DNA of 64,000 bases from Penaeicola halotolerans (GCF_016464625.1 NZ_JAEAGO010000002.1:558001-622000), one strand, 5' to 3'; positions 8,796 through 18,258 are shown, numbered from the stretch's first letter. Made by a program: numbers and translations. Notes: generated by a model from the letters alone, not told the origin.

Positions 8796-9815
8796 ATGAA
8801 CAAACTAAGGCTTCAAGTTTTCATGTTTGTCTCTGTGTTGTCAGCTATGATGCTGACAACACATGAGTCATCCGCTCAGGTCGGTGATACTCCGAGATAT
8901 GAATACAAGTCCTATTCGATAGATACTATCAGAATGGATGATGTGATGTATTCTATCACACTATGGAGAGACATGTATTTTGATGAAAAGATCAATCAGC
9001 CTTATGTTTCTAAAGGCTTTGATATCAGAAAAGAAATTCTAAACGGATTGCTTTCTGGTCAATTGCCTCTATACGCGGTTCCACAACTTGGTGAAGAGCC
9101 TTTTGAAGTGCAAGATCAGTTCAATACTAAGTATAGGACTTATTACATGCCAAAGGATCTCGATTTCAAAGAATTTGTTTCTACGATTTTAAGATATAGC
9201 GGTACAACACAAAGTTTAGCTAATCAAGAGTTAGTATCAAGTATTTTAGGCCCTGACTCAACGATAGTATTATCTGAGGCAGATGTAAAGGATATATTGA
9301 CATTAACTTTTACTGAGTTTTTCAAAATAGAAATTCAAGAAGACTTCATAGTAGATGCTAAGCATAGTAGAGCTAAATTTGATATGAACTTCATCACGGT
9401 ATATTTCACAGATATCGCTGATGGTAGTAGCAATGCTATCTGCAGAATTCCTTATCAAGATTTCTATGAGTACTTCCAAGACAATAAAAATGCTAAGTGG
9501 ATCAATCCTCAAAACAGGGCAAAAAACCTTTCGGTAACCGATGCTTTTGCTTTACGTTTGTTTGGTTCCTTCATCACTAAATACTCGAACCCTGATGATC
9601 AGGGAATAGTAGAATTGGTACAAGGTGATGTTCAGTTTGAGATTGATAACATCACTCAGAGACTTGGTAGAGACGATATCAAAGCGGAAGAAAGAGAAAA
9701 ACTTGAAAAGCAGCTTGAAAATCTTAGAAGTGCAGGCTTACAGAGAGCTAGAATTGCATCAAGACAGTTTGAGCAAAAATTGCTAGAGCTCGAGGCGACT
9801 CTTTGGGAATACTAA
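8796..9815 (+). CDS. gldN: Gliding motility / T9SS ring protein GldN (PorN)
   Basis: A 339-residue periplasmic partner of GldK in the T9SS ring. A signal peptide (about 28 residues, ending SSAQ) is followed by the GldN core with YSITLWRDMYFDEKINQPY (about residue 48), an internal region of typical GldN pattern (EFFKIEIQEDFIVDAKHSR), and a C-terminal charged coiled coil (about 285-335) rich in Glu, Arg and Lys. It begins six bases after gldM, so translation is probably coupled. It closes the gldKLMN block and is followed by a strong hairpin terminator. No gldO paralog follows. Confidence 0.94.
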   Translation: MNKLRLQVFMFVSVLSAMMLTTHESSAQVGDTPRYEYKSYSIDTIRMDDVMYSITLWRDMYFDEKINQPYVSKGFDIRKEILNGLLSGQLPLYAVPQLGEEPFEVQDQFNTKYRTYYMPKDLDFKEFVSTILRYSGTTQSLANQELVSSILGPDSTIVLSEADVKDILTLTFTEFFKIEIQEDFIVDAKHSRAKFDMNFITVYFTDIADGSSNAICRIPYQDFYEYFQDNKNAKWINPQNRAKNLSVTDAFALRLFGSFITKYSNPDDQGIVELVQGDVQFEIDNITQRLGRDDIKAEEREKLEKQLENLRSAGLQRARIASRQFEQKLLELEATLWEY

Positions 9816-9836
9816 GTTTACTGTTAAATAAAAAAT

Positions 9837-9866
9837 ATTAAAAGGGAGAGTTATCTCCCTTTTTTA
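9837..9866. terminator. Bidirectional terminator between gldN and uvrC
   Basis: A 10-bp perfect stem (AAAAGGGAGA / TCTCCCTTTT) with loop GTTA, flanked by A-rich sequence on one side and T-rich on the other. It can terminate both gldN (plus) and uvrC (minus), whose stop codon it overlaps. Confidence 0.85.
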
Positions 9867-11660
9867 TTTGTCTTGAAGTATCTGATATACTTTTTCAGCT
9901 TTTGCTTTTCCTAGTACTTCAGTTAATTGATCAAGTGTAGCAGATTGTACTTTTTTGACTGACTTGAACTGTTTGAGAAGTTTCTCTGCTGTGGCTTTTC
10001 CTATCCCTTCTATATCTGTGAGACTAGTCCCAAAAGCATTTTTGCTGCGCTGGTTTCTATGGAAAGTGATCGCAAAGCGGTGTGCTTCATCTCGTACTTT
10101 TTGAAGAAGTCTAAGTGACTCAGATTTCTTATCGATGTGTAGTGGAAATTGATCTCCAGGAAAGTAGATTTCTTCCAGCCGTTTGGCGATTCCAATGATA
10201 GGGATTTTGCCATATAGGTCTAGTGACCTTAAAGCTTCACAAGCAGAGCTAAGTTGACCTTTACCTCCATCGATGACGATGAGCTTTGGAAGAGGAAGAC
10301 CTTCTTCTAAGACTTTTTTATACCGTCTTCCTACAACTTCCTTCATGGAAGCAAAGTCATCTGGTCCCACTACTGATTTGATATTGTAGTGTCTATATTC
10401 TTTATTGGCAGGCTTCCCGTTCTTGAAGTATACCATGGAGGCTACAGGATTTGTACCTTGGATATTTGAGTTATCAAAGCACTCGATATGATCTGGAAGT
10501 TCTTTGAGCTGCAAGTCAGCTTGTAACTGTTTGAGTACTCTATTCCCTTTGTCTTTGGTAGCTCCTAATGCAAGTGCTTTTTCTTTTTTATAGTAAAGTG
10601 CATTTTTGAGAGATAGCTCTATCAGTTTTCTCTTATCTCCGATTTTAGGCACTTGAATATCTGCCTCTATGAAGCTATCCGAAAGCTCTATATTGGTGAT
10701 GATTTCCTTGGCTTCACTATTGAAATTATCCCTCAGTCTGACGATAGCGGTTTCTAGGAGTTCTTCATCTAGTTCATCTAGCTTTTTCTTTACTTCCACC
10801 GTTTTGGTGAGGATGATCGTGCCATTTTTGATTTTCAGATAATTGACATAACCGACTTTTTCATCAGATACTATACTAAAGACATCAATGTCTGCGATTG
10901 ATTGATTGACTACTAGGGATTTGGCTTGGTATTTTTCTAGAAGCTCCAGTTTATTTTTATAGTGTTGTGCTTTTTCAAATAGATACTCTTCAGCGGCATC
11001 TTGCATTTGCTTTTTAAAGTAAGTTTTAGCAATCCCCAAGTTGCCTTTTAAAATGTGTTTAGCTTGCTCGATTTGTTGGTCGTAGTCTGATTCTTTTTGT
11101 TTTCCTTCACAAGGGCCTAGGCAATTTCCTATGTGATATTCTAGGCAAACTTTGTATTTACCACTCTGTACTTGATAGGGGGATAGGTCTAGCTTACAAG
11201 TGCGGATAGTAAACAGTGAATGAATCAAATCCAAGACGTTCTTCATCCCTCCTACACTCGCAAATGGTCCAAAATAAGTGCCTCTGCTCGGGATGACTCT
11301 CCTTGTTGGGATGATTCTAGGATAGTTTTCTTTGGTCAGACAGATGTAAGGATAAGTTTTATCATCCTTGAGCAATATGTTGTATTTAGGTTGGCTTTTC
11401 TTGATGAGCGCATTTTCAAGTAGTAGTGCATCAAATTCAGAGTCAACGATAGTGATTTCAATTTTTTTGATCTCAGACACCATTTTACGCGTCTTTCTAT
11501 TGATCCCTGCTGTTTTTACAAAATAGCTGCCTACACGCTTTTTTAGACTTTTGGCTTTTCCCACATAGATCAAATCCTCATTGGCATTGAAGTATTTATA
11601 AACACCAGGTTGATCTGGTAGCTTGCTAATGTCTGAAGGGGTATAGTGTGGTACTTCCAT
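9864..11660 (-). CDS. uvrC: UvrABC excinuclease subunit C
   Basis: The nuclease of nucleotide excision repair, cutting both sides of a UvrB-marked lesion. Near the N-terminus is the GIY-YIG domain (PGVYKYF then YVGKAKSLKKRVGSYF). The family cysteine cluster CLEYHIGNCLGPCEGK comes next, then a UVR motif region, the RNase H-like 5' nuclease domain (ECFDNSNIQGTNPVASMVYF; also VIDGGKGQL), and a C-terminal helix-hairpin-helix (IEGIGKATAEKLL). About 598 residues, normal length. I choose the ATG giving MEVPHY; an ATG 24 bases upstream would sit in the U-tract of the preceding terminator. Confidence 0.96.
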   Translation of the reverse strand: MEVPHYTPSDISKLPDQPGVYKYFNANEDLIYVGKAKSLKKRVGSYFVKTAGINRKTRKMVSEIKKIEITIVDSEFDALLLENALIKKSQPKYNILLKDDKTYPYICLTKENYPRIIPTRRVIPSRGTYFGPFASVGGMKNVLDLIHSLFTIRTCKLDLSPYQVQSGKYKVCLEYHIGNCLGPCEGKQKESDYDQQIEQAKHILKGNLGIAKTYFKKQMQDAAEEYLFEKAQHYKNKLELLEKYQAKSLVVNQSIADIDVFSIVSDEKVGYVNYLKIKNGTIILTKTVEVKKKLDELDEELLETAIVRLRDNFNSEAKEIITNIELSDSFIEADIQVPKIGDKRKLIELSLKNALYYKKEKALALGATKDKGNRVLKQLQADLQLKELPDHIECFDNSNIQGTNPVASMVYFKNGKPANKEYRHYNIKSVVGPDDFASMKEVVGRRYKKVLEEGLPLPKLIVIDGGKGQLSSACEALRSLDLYGKIPIIGIAKRLEEIYFPGDQFPLHIDKKSESLRLLQKVRDEAHRFAITFHRNQRSKNAFGTSLTDIEGIGKATAEKLLKQFKSVKKVQSATLDQLTEVLGKAKAEKVYQILQDK

Positions 11661-11682
11661 AAATATGTTAACAAAAATAATC

Positions 11683-11715
11683 AAAAAAGGTCTCCCAAAT
11701 ACTGAGAGACCTTTT
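11683..11715 (-). terminator. Terminator downstream of the class A PBP gene
   Basis: Stem AAAAGGTCTC / GAGACCTTTT (10 bp, 11-base loop). Read on the minus strand it is followed by a run of T, ending transcription of the penicillin-binding protein gene just before uvrC. Confidence 0.75.
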
Positions 11716-11732
11716 GAGGAATTGGTTATAGA

Positions 11733-14033
11733 CTAAAATTCATCTACACTTGTGCCATATTCATACTCATTAAACTCATCAACAGTTTTTGTGACTTCAT
11801 CACAGTTGAGGGTGACAGATAGTGGCCTCGCTGGTTTCTTAAATTCACCTTTTGTGACACCCAGTGTAGAGTCTTGATAAACTTTGGTCATGAATTCTGA
11901 CCAGATAGGCCTAGCTGTTCTTGCACCTTGTCCATCGTACCAGTTGCGGAAGTGGATAGCTCTATCATCTCCACCTACCCAAGCACCAGCTACAAGGTCT
12001 TTGGTAACACCCATAAACCATCCATCAGAAGCATTTTGAGTAGTACCTGTTTTACCACCGATTTCATTGTTTTCACGTAGCTCTTTGCTTAATCCCATAC
12101 CTGTTCCGCCTTCTTCTTCTGTAGCGCCTCTCAGCATGTATAGCATGAGATAGGCATCCTCCTCAGACATGGCTTGCTTCTTCTGCGGGCTTCTGATTTC
12201 TATAGGATTACCGTATTTATCTTCTATCCTCGTGATATAAAAAGGCACGATATGCTCACCTTCATTGACGAAAGTACCATAAGCACCCACCATCTCAAAT
12301 AATGAGACATCGTTTACACCTAAGGATAGTGCGGGTACTGGTTCTAGCTCACTGGTGATACCTATTCTTTTCGCTGTTTCTGCTACATTTCTAGGCCCTA
12401 CTTTCTTCATCATATGAGCTGTGATCGAGTTGACTGAGTTGGCCATAGCTTTTCTGATAGTCATTTTTTCATAGCTATATACGCCATTGGAATTTGGCGG
12501 AGTCCAAGTAGGTGGATCTTGACCAGGCAGCTGGAAAGTCTCAGGCTGATCGATGACTTGGTAGCAAGGAGAGTATCCACTCTCTATAGACGCAGCATAT
12601 ACGAAGGCTTTGAAAGTAGATCCAGGCTGCCTCTTACTTTGACGTACGTGATCAAATTTGAAGTATTTAAAATTAATTCCTCCTACCCAAGCTTTGATAT
12701 GGCCTGTGTGTGGATCCATTGCCATAAATCCAGTTTGTAAGAAATGCTTATAGTATCTCAAAGAGTCCATACTGCTCATGAGTGTGTCTATTTCACCATT
12801 CCATGAGAACACTTTCATTTTCTTTTTACGATTGAGCTCATAATTGATTGAGTCAGTATCGTTACCATAGTGTTTCTTTAAGTTTTTGTATACTTCAGTT
12901 CGTTGAATGGAATTTTCCAAAAATCCAGGAAGTACTCGACCTCTCTCATCTATCCAAGGTTCCCTGCCATCAAGTGAGGCGATGAACTTTTCCTGAAGGG
13001 CCTTCATATTATTAGCGACAGCTTCTTCAGCATATTGCTGCATGCGACTATCAATGGTCGTGTAGATACGTAATCCATCTTCATAGATATCGTAGCCGTT
13101 GGAGATCGCCCATAGCCTCAATTCTTCTGCGACTACTCCTCTAAAGTAAGTGGCAAGCCCTTCATTCTGATTTTGAACTTTGTAGTCCAAAATCAACTCT
13201 GTCTGCTTCAAAGAATCAAATTGTGCCGTAGTGAGAAAGTCATACTTGTGCATTTGTGCTAGCACGGTATTTCTTCTTCTTAGAGAGTTCTCAGGGTTAC
13301 TTACAGGGCTATAATAATTTGGATTTTTACATAATCCAATAAGAACAGCTGCCTCTTGAATAGCTAGTTCATTGGGTTCTTTATTGAAAAAAGTTTTAGC
13401 AGCTGTTTTGATACCGAATGAATTGCCACCAAACTCAAACGTATTGAGATACATGGCGATGATCTCTTCTTTAGTATATGAGCGCTCTAGCTTAGCTGCT
13501 ACGATCCACTCCTTAGCTTTGATGATCACCATGTCTAAGATCGGGACATTGCTTAGTAGTCCTTGTGATTCTGCTCCTCTCGTTCTAAAGAGGTTTTTCG
13601 CTAGCTGCTGCGTCACAGTACTACCACCGCCATCTAGACTAGCTGTACCGAAGGTCAGTACATACTTGACTACTCCGAAGCCAGCTCTAGCCAGACCAAT
13701 ATAGTCAACACCTGAATGGTCATAGAAGCGAATATCCTCTGTAGCAATTAATGCATTGACTACATTTTTAGATAGCTCGTTGAACTGTACGGGAGTTCTG
13801 TTATTTCTAAAGTATTTACCCATCGACTTTCCATCAGCTGTAAAGAGTTCAGAGGCTATAGAGGTCTCTGGATTTTCCAACTGTCTGAAGTCCGGCAATG
13901 AGCCAAAAAGCCCAAGGAAATTGATGCTAACAGCGCCCATAAATAAAGGGAGTCCTACTATGAATCCTATAAATAGGATCCAAAGTCCTTTGATCACTTT
14001 TTTACGAAGCGGTTTTTTCACTTTTTCTGACAT
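11733..14033 (-). CDS. Class A penicillin-binding protein (PBP1A-like transglycosylase/transpeptidase)
   Basis: A 766-residue bifunctional peptidoglycan synthase. A cytoplasmic basic tail and one transmembrane helix (about 16-41) are followed by a GT51 glycosyltransferase domain with catalytic Glu99 in ATEDIRFYDHSG and the motifs GGSTVTQQLAKN and TFEFGGNSFGI. The transpeptidase domain carries SxxK (GSTFK, about 472), SxN (SVN) and KTG (GGKTGTTQ, about 658). All catalytic motifs are intact. It lies five bases downstream of sprE on the same strand, suggesting co-transcription, and is followed by its own terminator. The closest named relatives are ponA/mrcA products; I leave the symbol empty because paralogs are common. 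Confidence 0.93.
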   Translation of the reverse strand: MSEKVKKPLRKKVIKGLWILFIGFIVGLPLFMGAVSINFLGLFGSLPDFRQLENPETSIASELFTADGKSMGKYFRNNRTPVQFNELSKNVVNALIATEDIRFYDHSGVDYIGLARAGFGVVKYVLTFGTASLDGGGSTVTQQLAKNLFRTRGAESQGLLSNVPILDMVIIKAKEWIVAAKLERSYTKEEIIAMYLNTFEFGGNSFGIKTAAKTFFNKEPNELAIQEAAVLIGLCKNPNYYSPVSNPENSLRRRNTVLAQMHKYDFLTTAQFDSLKQTELILDYKVQNQNEGLATYFRGVVAEELRLWAISNGYDIYEDGLRIYTTIDSRMQQYAEEAVANNMKALQEKFIASLDGREPWIDERGRVLPGFLENSIQRTEVYKNLKKHYGNDTDSINYELNRKKKMKVFSWNGEIDTLMSSMDSLRYYKHFLQTGFMAMDPHTGHIKAWVGGINFKYFKFDHVRQSKRQPGSTFKAFVYAASIESGYSPCYQVIDQPETFQLPGQDPPTWTPPNSNGVYSYEKMTIRKAMANSVNSITAHMMKKVGPRNVAETAKRIGITSELEPVPALSLGVNDVSLFEMVGAYGTFVNEGEHIVPFYITRIEDKYGNPIEIRSPQKKQAMSEEDAYLMLYMLRGATEEEGGTGMGLSKELRENNEIGGKTGTTQNASDGWFMGVTKDLVAGAWVGGDDRAIHFRNWYDGQGARTARPIWSEFMTKVYQDSTLGVTKGEFKKPARPLSVTLNCDEVTKTVDEFNEYEYGTSVDEF

Positions 14034-14038
14034 GGTAT

Positions 14039-16594
14039 TTATTTGTAGTTCAGCCTAAAGAATGTTTTGTATTGACTTAGATTTTTATCAGTACTCAACT
14101 TTTGATAATTCTCATTGGTAATTACAAAAGTATCAATTTTAGCTTTTAAAAGCGGGTCTTCTGTTGCGATATATATCGTCAACTGCTCAAGATACTCAAG
14201 TGCTCGCTGCTTATTGGCCAATGGGCTAACGAGTACGAGACTTACTTTAGTATCAAAGGCAACCTGACCACTTTTTAGCATACTATCACTGTAGTATTGC
14301 TCATTAAAGGCATTGACGAGTGCGGATACGCGCTCAGCGTCTGCTTTGCTATCGGTAACTTCTACTGCAAGTACGTGGACTTGTGAGAGATTAGTAGAAA
14401 AACCACTTTGAATGATCTGTTGGCTACTGATCAGTTGCTGGCTGACATCTAGCATCTTTTGTGCCATACTCTTGAGCTTTGGATCCTTTACATTTTCTAT
14501 ATAGGATTTGAGTTGCTCATCGTATAGCGCTTTATTGAGTTCCATTTTTTGACCTACGATGATCTCAAGCAGTAGAAGTCTTTCTGTATGAGTTGTATTT
14601 GGGTAAGCCTCCAAGGTTTCATTGATGAGCTTTAATGCGGATAGATAAGCTTCCTGCTCATAGAGCGAATATGCTTCTGCATACTTTTGACCAACTATGC
14701 TATTGTTTGCAGACTCTTCTTCTCGGAAGTTGGGATTTTGTAGCAGCTGAGCAAAAGTCGAACTAGGATATTGGTCGATAAGCTGCTGTTTTGCACTAGC
14801 TGCTTGCTCCGCTTTGTCCAGCTCAAGGCTAATGAGGTGTAGAAGATAGAGAGCTTCTGCATGATACTCACTGTCAGGAAACTCATCTATGAGGCGTAAG
14901 AGGGATTTTTCTGCATCTAAGTTTTGAGATAAATTATTGAAGTAAATCTCTCCTAATCTGAAAAGTGCTTCGGATAAGCTCACCTTGAGGGTGGCTATCT
15001 GCGTACTATCTCTATAAATCTGCTCCATCAGTGTACTAGCAGAGATCAACTCAGTCTCTTCTACTTCTTCTTCCTTTACCTCTTCCTCTTCTGGTGAGAT
15101 TTCTTCCTCGTTTGTACCACTCACTTCTTTGATGGATCTTCGCCAGTTGTCTTCCAGTGGTCTGCTACTCCACTTTTGTTTGAATTCTAGTCGCCCTTGG
15201 TTGACGGCATCTATATTATAAAAATACCAAGTATTGCCATCTGCTGTACTGACTTGACTACTACCACTTGGATCACTGCTGAGCAAACCAAAAAGTCGTC
15301 TTTTCTTATTAGCTTTCTCTGCTGCGATTCTCTCGGCTTCTTTTTCAGCTAGGTATTTTTCAAAATACACTCTTTGTGCAGTAGTACCTAGTGCATTGAG
15401 CCGAATGAGGCTGTCAGCTTCGTTTCTTTGCTGGTAAAATCCATTGAAAGTGTCTAGAATTTCCTTTTTCTTACTGAGACTATCCAGTGCTATCTCACTA
15501 TCTGGCAAGGTGATAAAGGCACTGTCTAAATAATTTTGAGCAAGACTAAAATTTTTAAAATCATAGTAATTCAGCGCATATAGCTTGAGATAAGCGTAGG
15601 CTTTTTGTGAAGGATTGTTTCTGCTACTTTGTGCACTTTGTTGGTACATTTTAGCGGCCTCTGTTAGATTGTTTTGGCGCGTCTCAAAGATCCCCATCTC
15701 ATAGTAGATCACATCCCTCAAGTCTCTGTTCTTTTTGTTTTTTAGAAGAGACTCATAGTATTTTCTGACACGTTTGAGGTCATTAGTCTTTTTCAGTTCA
15801 AATACTTGCTGCATGTAGAGCTGTGCATAGAAGCTTTGCTCATAGGATGGATTTCCATTTAGACTTTTATCATAATAGTCAAAGGCCGCAGCTTCAAAAT
15901 CTAGCGATTGATAGATCTGTGCTAGGATAAAGTAGTAGCGAGATTTTTCTTTACCCTTTTTGGTATAAAGCAGCGCTTCTTCTAAGTATTTGACAATACC
16001 ATTGAGGTCACCTTTTAGCTCGTAGTAGTGAGCCATCATCAGCGCAAACCTACGCTGATTGTCTTTATTGAGTGATTCTTTGGACAAAAACTCAGATACT
16101 GCATAGGCATTGTCCATCTCGCCATAGTACATGAAGGCTCTCATGAGGCTGATAAGTGCCTCATGTCGGAGGTCAGGCTTATCACTCTTGGTATTGACAT
16201 ACTTAAATGCTGTGATGGCGTCCGCAAATCTCCCTTTATAAAAATTAGCTAAGCCAATCATGTAATAGCAGTCATAGACCCAATCACTATTTTTGTGCCA
16301 CTCGATGCCGATGGAAGCTTTTTTGATAGCATCATTCAACAATTCTACTTTAGATTCGATCGTTGTACTGTCTATTGCGTAGAAGATGGGTATGGTTTTT
16401 AAAAAATCATCTCTATGATCCTCCTTGATAGCTTGCTCTACTTCGCGGATATCTTCTCTCGCAATGAAGTAGGCATTGTAGTAAGCAGTGGTATTATGAT
16501 AGAGCTTGCTAGTGAGGGTGTCTTTTTCTGCTGAGCATGCGAAGAGAAATGACATGAGCAGGACAAAAAAATACTTGAAATACTTGCTCGGCAT
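14039..16594 (-). CDS. sprE: TPR lipoprotein of the SprE/PorW type (T9SS)
   Basis: An outer-membrane-type lipoprotein of about 851 residues. The signal peptide PSKYFKYFFVLLMSFLFAC has a lipobox LFAC; right after it comes SKLYHNTTAYYNAYFIARED, the start typical of SprE/PorW. Many TPR-like helical repeats follow (for example around KYVNTKSDKPDLRHEALISL and DFPDSEYHAEALYLLHL). A strongly acidic Glu-rich stretch lies at residues about 492-517. SprE is needed for T9SS function and gliding in Flavobacterium; PorW links the trans-envelope parts in Porphyromonas. I favour the ATG at 16594; others at 16606 and 16636 are possible. Upstream of the PBP gene in the same transcript. Confidence 0.82.
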   Translation of the reverse strand: MPSKYFKYFFVLLMSFLFACSAEKDTLTSKLYHNTTAYYNAYFIAREDIREVEQAIKEDHRDDFLKTIPIFYAIDSTTIESKVELLNDAIKKASIGIEWHKNSDWVYDCYYMIGLANFYKGRFADAITAFKYVNTKSDKPDLRHEALISLMRAFMYYGEMDNAYAVSEFLSKESLNKDNQRRFALMMAHYYELKGDLNGIVKYLEEALLYTKKGKEKSRYYFILAQIYQSLDFEAAAFDYYDKSLNGNPSYEQSFYAQLYMQQVFELKKTNDLKRVRKYYESLLKNKKNRDLRDVIYYEMGIFETRQNNLTEAAKMYQQSAQSSRNNPSQKAYAYLKLYALNYYDFKNFSLAQNYLDSAFITLPDSEIALDSLSKKKEILDTFNGFYQQRNEADSLIRLNALGTTAQRVYFEKYLAEKEAERIAAEKANKKRRLFGLLSSDPSGSSQVSTADGNTWYFYNIDAVNQGRLEFKQKWSSRPLEDNWRRSIKEVSGTNEEEISPEEEEVKEEEVEETELISASTLMEQIYRDSTQIATLKVSLSEALFRLGEIYFNNLSQNLDAEKSLLRLIDEFPDSEYHAEALYLLHLISLELDKAEQAASAKQQLIDQYPSSTFAQLLQNPNFREEESANNSIVGQKYAEAYSLYEQEAYLSALKLINETLEAYPNTTHTERLLLLEIIVGQKMELNKALYDEQLKSYIENVKDPKLKSMAQKMLDVSQQLISSQQIIQSGFSTNLSQVHVLAVEVTDSKADAERVSALVNAFNEQYYSDSMLKSGQVAFDTKVSLVLVSPLANKQRALEYLEQLTIYIATEDPLLKAKIDTFVITNENYQKLSTDKNLSQYKTFFRLNYK

Positions 16595-16676
16595 GCGATC
16601 TGACATAGATGATATAGTTGTGAAAGTAATTTTCACATTTCGTGTAATATAGTAAACGTTACAAAATATTAATATA

Positions 16677-16684
16677 TATTTTTG
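16677..16684 (+). promoter_or_regulatory. Candidate -7 element (TATTTTTG) for the M23-bactofilin-atp genes
   Basis: A perfect TAnnTTTG in the 112-base gap between divergent sprE and the M23 peptidase gene, ending 22 bases before the start codon. No clear TTTG -33 element was seen. Confidence 0.4.
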
Positions 16685-16706
16685 TACCCCATCAAAAGTA
16701 AAGATT

Positions 16707-17570
16707 TTGAACCTAAAGCAGAAAATATCTCATTGGTTATCTACAAAGTATCTCTTTGTAGTGAGGCGAGAGGAAAACTTCTCCGTCAAGACTTCTTTTA
16801 GTGTGACCTATGCTAGGATCTTCATGCTCTTTTTTCTGGGTTTTGTTTTCTCAGTGGTCATAGGCTTAGTCATGGCCAAGACCGTCATGGCTCCTTGGTT
16901 TGACCCTGAGTATTTGGAGATGGAAAACAACAGAAAAATCATGGGACTATCCATCACAGTAGATTCCTTACTCGAGGTTTCTGAAAGCAGAGAGGTATAT
17001 CTCGCAAATCTAAAATCTATCATAGGAGAAGACACTGTCAACTTGAGCTTGACACCTGAACAGCCAGGAGATGTCCTAACTAACACTGACCAAATCAACT
17101 TGATGAGTAAAAGCGCCATCGACTTGGAGTTTAGGAAGGAATTTGAAGGCATGGGGATCGAGGATTTGAGCAATCAGTCCACCGCACAGTCGCAGATTAC
17201 AGAACTTTTTTTCTTTAGCCCTATACAAGGAGTTGTTTCTTCATCGTTTAATCCAAAGCTAGATCATTTTGGTCTGGATATTGTGTCACAAAAAAACGAA
17301 CCGGTAAAAGTAGTGGCGGACGGTACCGTACTGATGGCATCTTGGACTCAAGATGCAGGGTATGTGATCGCTGTTCAGCATGCCAATGATCTGATTTCTG
17401 TCTACAAGCATAATGCATCATTGTTGAAAAAAGTCGGAAATTTCGTGCGTGGTGGTGAAATAATTTCTATTATTGGTAATACGGGGGAATTGACCTCTGG
17501 ACAGCATTTGCATTTTGAACTCTGGTACAAGGGAAACCCTTTAAATCCAGAAGAATTTATATCCTTTTAA
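16707..17570 (+). CDS. M23 (LytM-type) zinc endopeptidase, membrane-anchored
   Basis: A 287-residue peptidoglycan-hydrolase-like protein. A basic N-terminus is followed by one transmembrane helix (about 33-58), then a linker, then an M23 domain (about 165-287). Zinc-binding and catalytic motifs are intact: HFGLDI (HxxxD) and HLHFELW (HxH), with DGTVLMASW and GNTGELTSGQHLHF as expected. It lies four bases upstream of a bactofilin gene, a pairing known from cell-shape modules such as Csd1/CcmA in Helicobacter. Start is TTG (NLKQKISHWL); no ATG precedes the membrane segment. Confidence 0.9.
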   Translation: MNLKQKISHWLSTKYLFVVRREENFSVKTSFSVTYARIFMLFFLGFVFSVVIGLVMAKTVMAPWFDPEYLEMENNRKIMGLSITVDSLLEVSESREVYLANLKSIIGEDTVNLSLTPEQPGDVLTNTDQINLMSKSAIDLEFRKEFEGMGIEDLSNQSTAQSQITELFFFSPIQGVVSSSFNPKLDHFGLDIVSQKNEPVKVVADGTVLMASWTQDAGYVIAVQHANDLISVYKHNASLLKKVGNFVRGGEIISIIGNTGELTSGQHLHFELWYKGNPLNPEEFISF

Positions 17571-17574
17571 AGAC

Positions 17575-18009
17575 ATGTTTAAAGATAACGAAAAGAGAGC
17601 AGCAGTGGACGTGATAAACTCAAGCAACATCATCGTCAAAGAGACCAAAATAGTAGGTGATGTGGAAACACAAGGTAATATCCGAATAGAAGGTCATGTG
17701 AAAGGAAACATCACTACTAAAGCTAAAATAGTAGTAGGAGACTCAGCTTTAATAGAGGGTAATATCTTTGCAGCTGAGGCAGAAATCTCAGGTGAGATCA
17801 AAGGCGAGATCAAATGTTCTCAGATTTTGATGCTTAAGAATTCTTGTAAAATCTATGGAAATATCTTGACTACTAAGCTCGTCATTGAGCAAGGCGCTTC
17901 TTTCAATGGACAGTGCAAAATGGGCACATTAGAAGAGATCAAAGGAGCTTCAAAAAATACTGAAAATGGACAACTCAAAAAGCCAGAAAAAGAAGCCGTC
18001 CAATATTAA
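17575..18009 (+). CDS. Bactofilin (polymer-forming cytoskeletal protein)
   Basis: A 144-residue bactofilin (DUF583). The central part (about 22-115) is a beta-helix with short repeats: IRIEGHVKGNITTKAKIVVGDSALIEGNI then EISGEIKGEI. N- and C-terminal tails are disordered and charged, as in the family. Bactofilins form nucleotide-free filaments at the membrane and recruit peptidoglycan enzymes. Four bases separate it from the M23 peptidase gene, and its 3' end overlaps atpZ by 44 bases. Together with the M23 gene it is probably a cell-shape unit. Confidence 0.92.
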   Translation: MFKDNEKRAAVDVINSSNIIVKETKIVGDVETQGNIRIEGHVKGNITTKAKIVVGDSALIEGNIFAAEAEISGEIKGEIKCSQILMLKNSCKIYGNILTTKLVIEQGASFNGQCKMGTLEEIKGASKNTENGQLKKPEKEAVQY

Positions 18010-18217
18010 TACTTATTTAAAATACACTGGGCTTGGCTTTCAGATGTTTGCCATCATGGGAGCGGGAGCTTGGATAGGTCTGAAGCTAGACCGATACTAT
18101 CAAAATGACTTTCCTGCGTGGCTTGTAGGATTGTCATTTTTTTGTTTTTTTGGGGCTTTGTACGGTGTTTTTAAAAGTTTAAAACACGATGCAGACAAGG
18201 AAGGCCGCTCAAACTAA
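17966..18217 (+). CDS. AtpZ/AtpI-family F1Fo-ATPase accessory membrane protein
   Basis: An 83-residue protein with two transmembrane helices (about 21-42 and 51-70) and the family pattern YTGLGFQMFAIMGAGAWIGLKLD. AtpZ/AtpI proteins help assemble the c-ring or supply Mg2+/Ca2+. It lies at the head of the ATP synthase genes. The start overlaps the bactofilin gene by 44 bases in another frame; no later start is possible because the conserved first helix begins 20 residues in. Confidence 0.85.
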   Translation: MDNSKSQKKKPSNINTYLKYTGLGFQMFAIMGAGAWIGLKLDRYYQNDFPAWLVGLSFFCFFGALYGVFKSLKHDADKEGRSN

Positions 18218-18227
18218 AAAATGTCTC

Positions 18228-18235
18228 TATCTTTG
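18228..18235 (+). promoter_or_regulatory. Candidate -7 element (TATCTTTG) for the ATP synthase genes
   Basis: Perfect TAnnTTTG followed by GC, ending 23 bases before the ATG at 18259, within the 41-base gap after atpZ. It would give the main atp operon a promoter separate from the bactofilin transcript. No -33 TTTG was seen. Confidence 0.45.
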
Positions 18236-18258
18236 CGCTCTACAAAAAGCCTGAGTTA

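Noticed and set aside
13372-14058. Long open frames on the plus strand opposite the PBP gene
   Set aside because: They are antisense to conserved, motif-bearing codons, carry no recognisable motif and have no start context.
16652-16662. GTAAACGTTAC inverted repeat in the sprE-M23 gap
   Set aside because: Half-sites and spacer differ from the TAACRRGTTA palindromes, so I did not merge it with them; only one copy was noticed.
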